Shown: positions 60,401 through 64,000 of the stretch, piece by piece
How positions within the stretch are numbered: position 1 is the first letter of the stretch
How the letters are laid out: every line of letters begins with the position of its first letter
Assembly (NCBI RefSeq): GCF_021134715.1
Contig: NC_060023.1
Span: 10,540,001 to 10,604,000, forward strand
Direction of reading: 5' to 3'
Source: Daphnia pulex
Lineage: Eukaryota; Arthropoda; Branchiopoda; Diplostraca; Daphniidae
Length of the DNA: 64,000 bases
The notes under the pieces: model-generated
Databases searched by the model: none
What the model was told of the DNA's origin: nothing
The model's input: the letters and a program-made list of their open reading frames with translations, nothing else
Program-made: the position numbers and the translations under genes

Positions 60401-62388
60401 GAGTTGGATTTGCTAATGATTTGATTTCCGCCCAGGAAATGGTAGAGTCTGAGGAAGATGCTGGGAAATAATTCCACCCTTGGAATTTAAAAAAACAACT
60501 CGAAAATGTAATGTAATTAATTTTTTTTTTCGTTGTTGCATCACACAGGGGGCTCCACCTCCACCACCACCGCCTTTGCCGCCAGAGCCAATTTTCGGCG
60601 ACCCCAACGCATCTCATCACTTGATGGACACTTACGGACGGGCCAAAACTGTCCGCATCGGCAAATGGAGATGGCCGCCAGCGCGTTCGGATGACGATCC
60701 GGCCGTTCCACAGCTCACTGGAAGCTTCCTTGAATTCAAGATGCAACAGAATCAACGAAGACGAGTACGATGATTTCATTTCTATTTATCGAATGGCGTT
60801 TTCACTAATTTTGTTTCACTTTCCAGTCGTCTGAAAACGCCCAGCCTTACGAGGGTGTTGAATGGGATTCTTTCGACATGGAGTCTGAGGATGCTAAACC
60901 GGAAGAAGAGATTCAAGATTCGTCCAATGCTTTGTCGATCTTTAAGAGTCGAGAGCGCAGCGTCAGCCCCGTCCGTCAACTGAGGGATGTCAAAGCCTCG
61001 CCCGGAAGCATCGGCAAACTCAAAATCAGTTCGGAGATGAGAGCCAAACTGGAACTGGTGACCATTGCCCATCAGGCAACGTCCAAACCGTCCAACGAAA
61101 GGTCGCCGGAACCGAACGGGCGCACTGAAACAGGCGGCGTTCGTAAACTGGAAGATAACCGTCGCCTGATGTTGCAGCAACAGCTGAGCGGACGGAAATG
61201 GGATTCGGTCGAAGAGGTAGAGCGCATCACCCGGAGGGCTTCGTGCGAGGAACGAAGTGATTTGATCAAAGCTGTTCACCAAAGGCCTCCCGTTCGTGAC
61301 GAATATTATTTTTTGTTGTTGTTTCAGTTTCATTTTATTTTAAATGTTTCATTTTCATCCAGGCCGACCAGGTGGATAGAGCTCGTCGTAGTAGTGATAT
61401 GTCATCGTCGAATACGCGGTCATCACAGTTCGAAACGGCCCAGCGATCCTCATCTCCCCCAACCACTTATTATTCCATGCAGTAAAAATTTTCTTGAATT
61501 CTTTTTTTACCTGGACTTTTTTAACCTGGACTTTTTTAACCTGGTGATCATTGCAGGGAATCGAATGGCGTCTCTTTGTCAAACGGATTGGAGCCACGTT
61601 TATTGGCTTCATTTCCATACGAAGATCAGCGTAAATCATCCATTGACGACGAACTGGCTACAAGAGCCCTGGAGAGCATCCACACCAAGTTGTACGGACC
61701 TCTCAACGCTCCGTTTTTCACTTATAATAACGTCCCCTGGACACTTCACGTCCGCAAAGAGGTATGCACATTCTTGGCATGTCGAGTGAAAAGTATTTCG
61801 ATGTTAATCTCTGGTGTTTGTTTGTTCTGGTCATTCAAGTTGTTCTCACCGTCGGAGAACGCATTGGTCCATCCACTGGGACTGCACTTGATCTTCTGCC
61901 AAGTAGTCCAGGATACGTACAATGACGCCTGTCTCAGGATCAGTCGTGACGACCGTGCCAAGATGCAACAGGTTCGTTAAAATTTGATTGCAATTTCACC
62001 GTTTGAAAATTTGTGCAGCTTTTGACAATTGAATTTTTTTAAATTTCGTTTCAAAAGATGTTGGAGAATTACGGCATCTCGCCAGAGAACGCCACCAATG
62101 GCCACCACAAAATAACGCTCAAGCGCAACGTTGTCGAAATGGCCAAAGAATGGCCACTCTATTTCGCCCGTCTCTATCCCGTTTCGGTAAGTGTTCTTTA
62201 TCCTTATATATTTTTTTTACATCCATCGCCCGCATATGATTCATTCGCGATTCTTGTCTTTCCTTCCGCCAGGGTACCCGACAACACGCTGATGTTCAGT
62301 TCTTGGCCGTTTCACACTCTGGCGTCCGCTTGGTCAAGCGCCAGCAGATCGGCCAACTGGAATCGCTGCACGTGTTGCAATCGTTCGG
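39441..62388 (+). CDS. Myo15: Unconventional myosin XV (N-terminal ~2396 residues; continues past the window)
   Basis: Actin-based motor of filopodia/microvilli type. Thirty-seven exons agree in phase: 39441-39470, 42736-42855, 49760-49848, 50021-50084, 50237-50346, 50961-51296, 51411-51588, 51872-51995, 52230-52384, 52538-52623, 52761-52866, 52936-53070, 53199-53396, 53500-53589, 53660-53817, 53901-54861, 54933-55291, 55351-55520, 55616-55923, 56301-56471, 56746-56885, 56967-57059, 57151-57252, 57317-57636, 57709-58128, 58353-58505, 59010-59188, 59563-59751, 59895-60083, 60324-60398, 60549-60764, 60827-61291, 61363-61481, 61557-61761, 61840-61971, 62058-62186, 62273-62388. Motor motifs are intact: P-loop [12 protein letters not shown], switch [11 protein letters not shown], switch II DIFGFED. 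Three IQ-like repeats lie at ~778-850 ([41 protein letters not shown]). A polyQ run, a MyTH4 domain at ~960-1140, a Ser-rich linker and a partial FERM ([28 protein letters not shown]) follow. The SH3, second MyTH4 and FERM expected for the family lie beyond 64000. The acceptor at 59563 and the donor at 61291 are the weakest sites. Confidence 0.93.
40965..40982. repeat. (GT)n microsatellite in myosin XV intron 1
   Basis: Eight GT units. Confidence 0.85.
41567..42259 (+). CDS. Unrecognised 230-codon ORF inside myosin XV intron 1
   Basis: A GC-rich open frame from ATG 41567 to TGA 42259, in AT-rich intron DNA, with coding-like composition ([20 protein letters not shown] at the start; [20 protein letters not shown] in the middle; an acidic [15 protein letters not shown] end). 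No family was recognised. It is Arg- and Ser-rich with no membrane segment and no obvious domain. It lies between the two first exons of myosin XV, on the same strand, so it may be a further alternative first exon of that gene. However, no good donor in phase 0 is visible: CTG/GTTGTT near 42228 is weak. Alternatively it is a single-exon nested gene. An antisense frame of 177 codons overlaps it and looks like a shadow. Confidence 0.5.
   Translation: MERSGSKNGGRPQRRMSFNYKWDVQQQSACVSFTSFGLTFKRPLDLLDESFERSDQSAPVSLIHLSQGQVFRQDLSDDRREPRATSDDRATAAKSGGGHHFSIGEFFCPKLTRGQSVRRRTAADPLDFPLSASSYVDSGTVRLTDKRRFDPLLLEDYADQQYWQRQRLFPILHDRPLPSLPDPRLLAAATAAADGQEDSHFDDAQDRDDEEEFYFHSCHLSLVVVCCLSS
42736..42855 (+). 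CDS. Myo15: Myosin XV exon with N-terminal SH3-like segment (isoform A)
   Basis: 120 nt, phase 0 at both ends: [20 protein letters not shown] then [20 protein letters not shown]. The V-W-x-P and G-x-V pattern is the small beta-barrel that precedes the motor in many myosins. Transcripts starting at the exon at 46915 cannot include it, so it distinguishes the two N-terminal isoforms. Confidence 0.85.
42856..46914 (+). other. Large myosin XV intron 2, 5' part
   Basis: About 4 kb of mostly AT-rich DNA with GAA runs (43103-43120), GA runs (43910, 44920), a C run near 44440 and a CA run near 45020. No coding exon was recognised. The last few hundred bases before 46915 should contain the promoter of isoform B. 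Confidence 0.5.
46915..47688 (+). CDS. Myo15: Alternative first coding exon of myosin XV (isoform B N-terminus, 258 codons)
   Basis: A single open exon from ATG 46915 to a GTAAGT donor, 774 nt, ending in phase 0, which fits exactly the phase-0 acceptor at 49760. The sequence is disordered-looking: Ser/Gly/Thr-rich first ~100 residues ([20 protein letters not shown]), a [19 protein letters not shown] basic patch, a Lys cluster at ~124-136 ([11 protein letters not shown]) and another at ~147 (EKKKKRK), an acidic segment (EEKEMEEEF) and a hydrophobic end ([20 protein letters not shown]). It would replace [10 protein letters not shown] and the SH3-like exon. Mammalian myosin XV genes also have a large optional N-terminal exon, but I see no sequence relation. 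Assignment to Myo15 rests on strand, position and phase. Confidence 0.7.
47689..49759 (+). other. Myosin XV intron 2, 3' part
   Basis: About 2.1 kb of AT-rich DNA with T/A homopolymers. No coding exon was recognised. Confidence 0.5.
54520..54616 (+). repeat. CAA/CAG repeat coding a polyglutamine tract in myosin XV
   Basis: Interrupted CAA/CAG codons after the IQ region encode a Gln-rich stretch with several runs ([14 protein letters not shown], then LQQQQQQQQ). This region would otherwise be the end of the lever arm. The codons are mixed, so the tract is likely older than a pure expansion. Confidence 0.9.
60549..60764 (+). CDS. Myo15: Myosin XV linker exon with polyproline segment
   Basis: The exon opens [20 protein letters not shown], a class that binds SH3, WW or EVH1 domains or profilin. 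It continues [20 protein letters not shown], then [10 protein letters not shown]. It lies between the first MyTH4 and the FERM region, where other myosin XV proteins also have poly-Pro linkers. Both ends are phase 0, so it could be skipped without changing frame. Confidence 0.75.
61503..61544. repeat. Triple 15-bp tandem repeat in a short myosin XV intron
   Basis: TTTTTTAACCTGGAC and near-copies occur three times in a row just before the ATTGCAG acceptor of the exon at 61557. Each unit carries a possible branch-point and pyrimidine run, so the acceptor has three equivalent branch signals. Confidence 0.75.
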
Positions 62389-64000
62389 GTAAGTCACCTC
62401 ATCTAATCTTCTCTCGAAATCTTGAAATTCCTCGCGTCGCTTTCCCCCGTCAATATTGAACCCCTCCTGGGCAAGACCACCACTTCCGCGTGATATTCTC
62501 AGTAGCACAAATACACTACTACTACTACTGGCTGACCTTTTACCGATTAGAACCGGTTCTCGTGACATCCGCGTGCTCTTAACGGTGCTTCGCTGCACTG
62601 CACTTGTTTGCTATCTCGGTCAGGAAGAACAAAAAACACACAAACATGTGTTTAGCTCGGGAAAAAGAGGGGCAGCAACGCAAGTTGATGGCTCCATCTA
62701 TTCAAATGGGCTGTTTGTTTTTTCGGTTGCACTGGCAATTTTCCGAACCGTCATGTTACGATGAGCGATGCTCTAGTCAAATGTATAGCATCTGTGTGTG
62801 TGTGTACATTGTGATGATAGTGGCCTGATTTGTTAGCTTGTAGACGCGGTCGTGATTGGAAGAGGCAGCTGGTCATTATATCAACTAGTCATTGCCGAAA
62901 CCCCCACCGTGGAGTGCTTCATCACTCTGGCCACGTCTCCTCCCATTTTCTTTATGAATATCGCACAAAAAACCTACGGCGCACAAATCTCGGAATGAAT
63001 CAACATCTTTCGATGGAAATTCTTGGCTTGTCGGGAACCCCCCACAGATTCATTTTTCTCGCAAGATAATTAAGCGAAAAAATTCGTTGCATTTTATTTT
63101 AGAAATAGGAAAAAACGTTGATCTTCCAAGTAAAATATTTCATATTTCACATCCAGCCAAAACACACCTTCTTCTTTTATGTCGTCATCTCTTTGATGAG
63201 TCATTTGCTACCTGTCAATCGACACACATCCGGTTAACATCTCCGGTTGTCCCCCTTGTTGTGTGTGAAATACTGGGCGTTGTCAGGCTTCTGGGGCTGC
63301 GCAACTAACGTCACCGATTCCGCTCCGTTTCTTCATTCGTCAAGCCTCAATTTTTTTTATTTTATTTTTGTTCAAAAACCAGTCCACGATGAAGGTTGAC
63401 TGTACCATCAGGTTTGGTTAAGGCCAAGAGGGAGGGATAGAAGAAAAAGGTTAATGGGCCCTCCTCCCGCATCCGGTCCGATTTTCTCGTTTGTTGTGTC
63501 TATTTTTGAAAACAGAAATATCAGCTGTTGCGTGAATGTTTTCTTATTCACGTCGACTTGTCTTGCTTTGTTGCATCCTGTTGTTATTGTTGTCGGAGGA
63601 GAGCGGAATCGGGAAAAAAGAGGAAGAATCCATTGCGCAGTAGAATGTCGTGTGCTCGAAAAACCCCGTCGGATATGTACGACGATGACATATACCTGCG
63701 CTGTTAAAAAGAAAGAAAAAAGAGAAAGCGAGAGCGGCAATAAGTGCTGCACTTGTATCAGATTGTGCGATCCTATTTCGACATGGCGCATCGTGTCGCG
63801 TCCCTCCTTACCTGTTGGCTCCTCCACCGCCCGTGAAAGCGCCCTGTTGCACGGTGGGTTACACACTCTGGAGAGAGTAGGGGCTGCAAAGGAAAGGAAA
63901 AAAGGGTAGGGGCTTACATTCGAAGCCAGTCGCTTATTCACCTGAGCAGACTAGAGTGGTTAAGTCGTCAACTGAGACTTCTCGAGGCTAAACTAGTGGA
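62389..64000 (+). other. Myosin XV intron continuing off the window
   Basis: After the GTAAGT donor at 62389 no further FERM, SH3 or MyTH4 exon is found for 1.6 kb. The sequence is AT-rich with GT and T runs; other reading frames here are not convincing. Confidence 0.55.

Noticed and set aside
59590-61333. Two minus-strand ORFs (174 and 183 codons)
   Set aside because: Both lie opposite phase-consistent myosin XV exons.

Overview
This is a eukaryotic window, almost certainly from an arthropod. GC-rich coding exons sit in AT-rich DNA and are split by many short introns (mostly 50-400 bases) with GT...AG ends. The gene set (Nup37, Axin, a GH18 chitinase with CBM14 domains and Thr-rich linkers, an LRR membrane protein, METTL24-like enzymes, myosin XV) and the compact structure suggest a branchiopod crustacean such as Daphnia. 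The species assignment is inference; no ribosomal or mitochondrial marker is present.

Layout. (i) 1-10.4 kb: a dispersed repeat (two near-full copies at 1541-2322 and 9598-10377, one diverged partial copy at the left edge) flanks two plus-strand genes, Nup37 (4325-5676) and the C-terminal two thirds of Axin (5882-8418). Nup37 needs two compensating one-base frameshifts. Axin has its GSK3-, beta-catenin- and PP2A-region-like segments and the DIX domain, but no RGS domain is visible upstream. (ii) 10.4-14.6 kb: a repeat-rich decay zone with a 24-bp perfect inverted repeat, a broken cathepsin D-like gene joined to a 5'-truncated RNase H1-like gene (minus strand), and a tRNA-derived element. (iii) 14.7-17.1 kb, minus: a 513-residue LRR membrane protein. 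(iv) 22.5-27.4 kb, minus: a secreted chitinase, 1028 residues when one 443-nt exon is skipped. (v) 32-35 kb, minus: a tandem pair of METTL24-like putative methyltransferases, one intronless in its coding part. (vi) 39.4-62.4 kb and beyond the window, plus: unconventional myosin XV. Thirty-seven exons were phase-checked in order and give at least 2396 residues: motor, three IQ motifs, MyTH4, a long low-complexity linker, and the first part of a FERM region. A second in-phase first exon at 46.9 kb gives a different N-terminus, and an unexplained 230-codon ORF lies in the first intron.

The genes are not an operon or one pathway. They are independent metazoan genes for nuclear pore structure, Wnt signalling, chitin turnover, membrane/LRR functions, putative methyl transfer and actin-based motility. 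I see no defence system, CRISPR array, phage or other clearly new multi-gene system. The most unusual items are the RGS-less Axin locus, the cathepsin D/RNase H1 chimera with its lost catalytic Asp, the alternative N-termini of myosin XV, the phase-incompatible chitinase exon and the repeat-bounded gene block.
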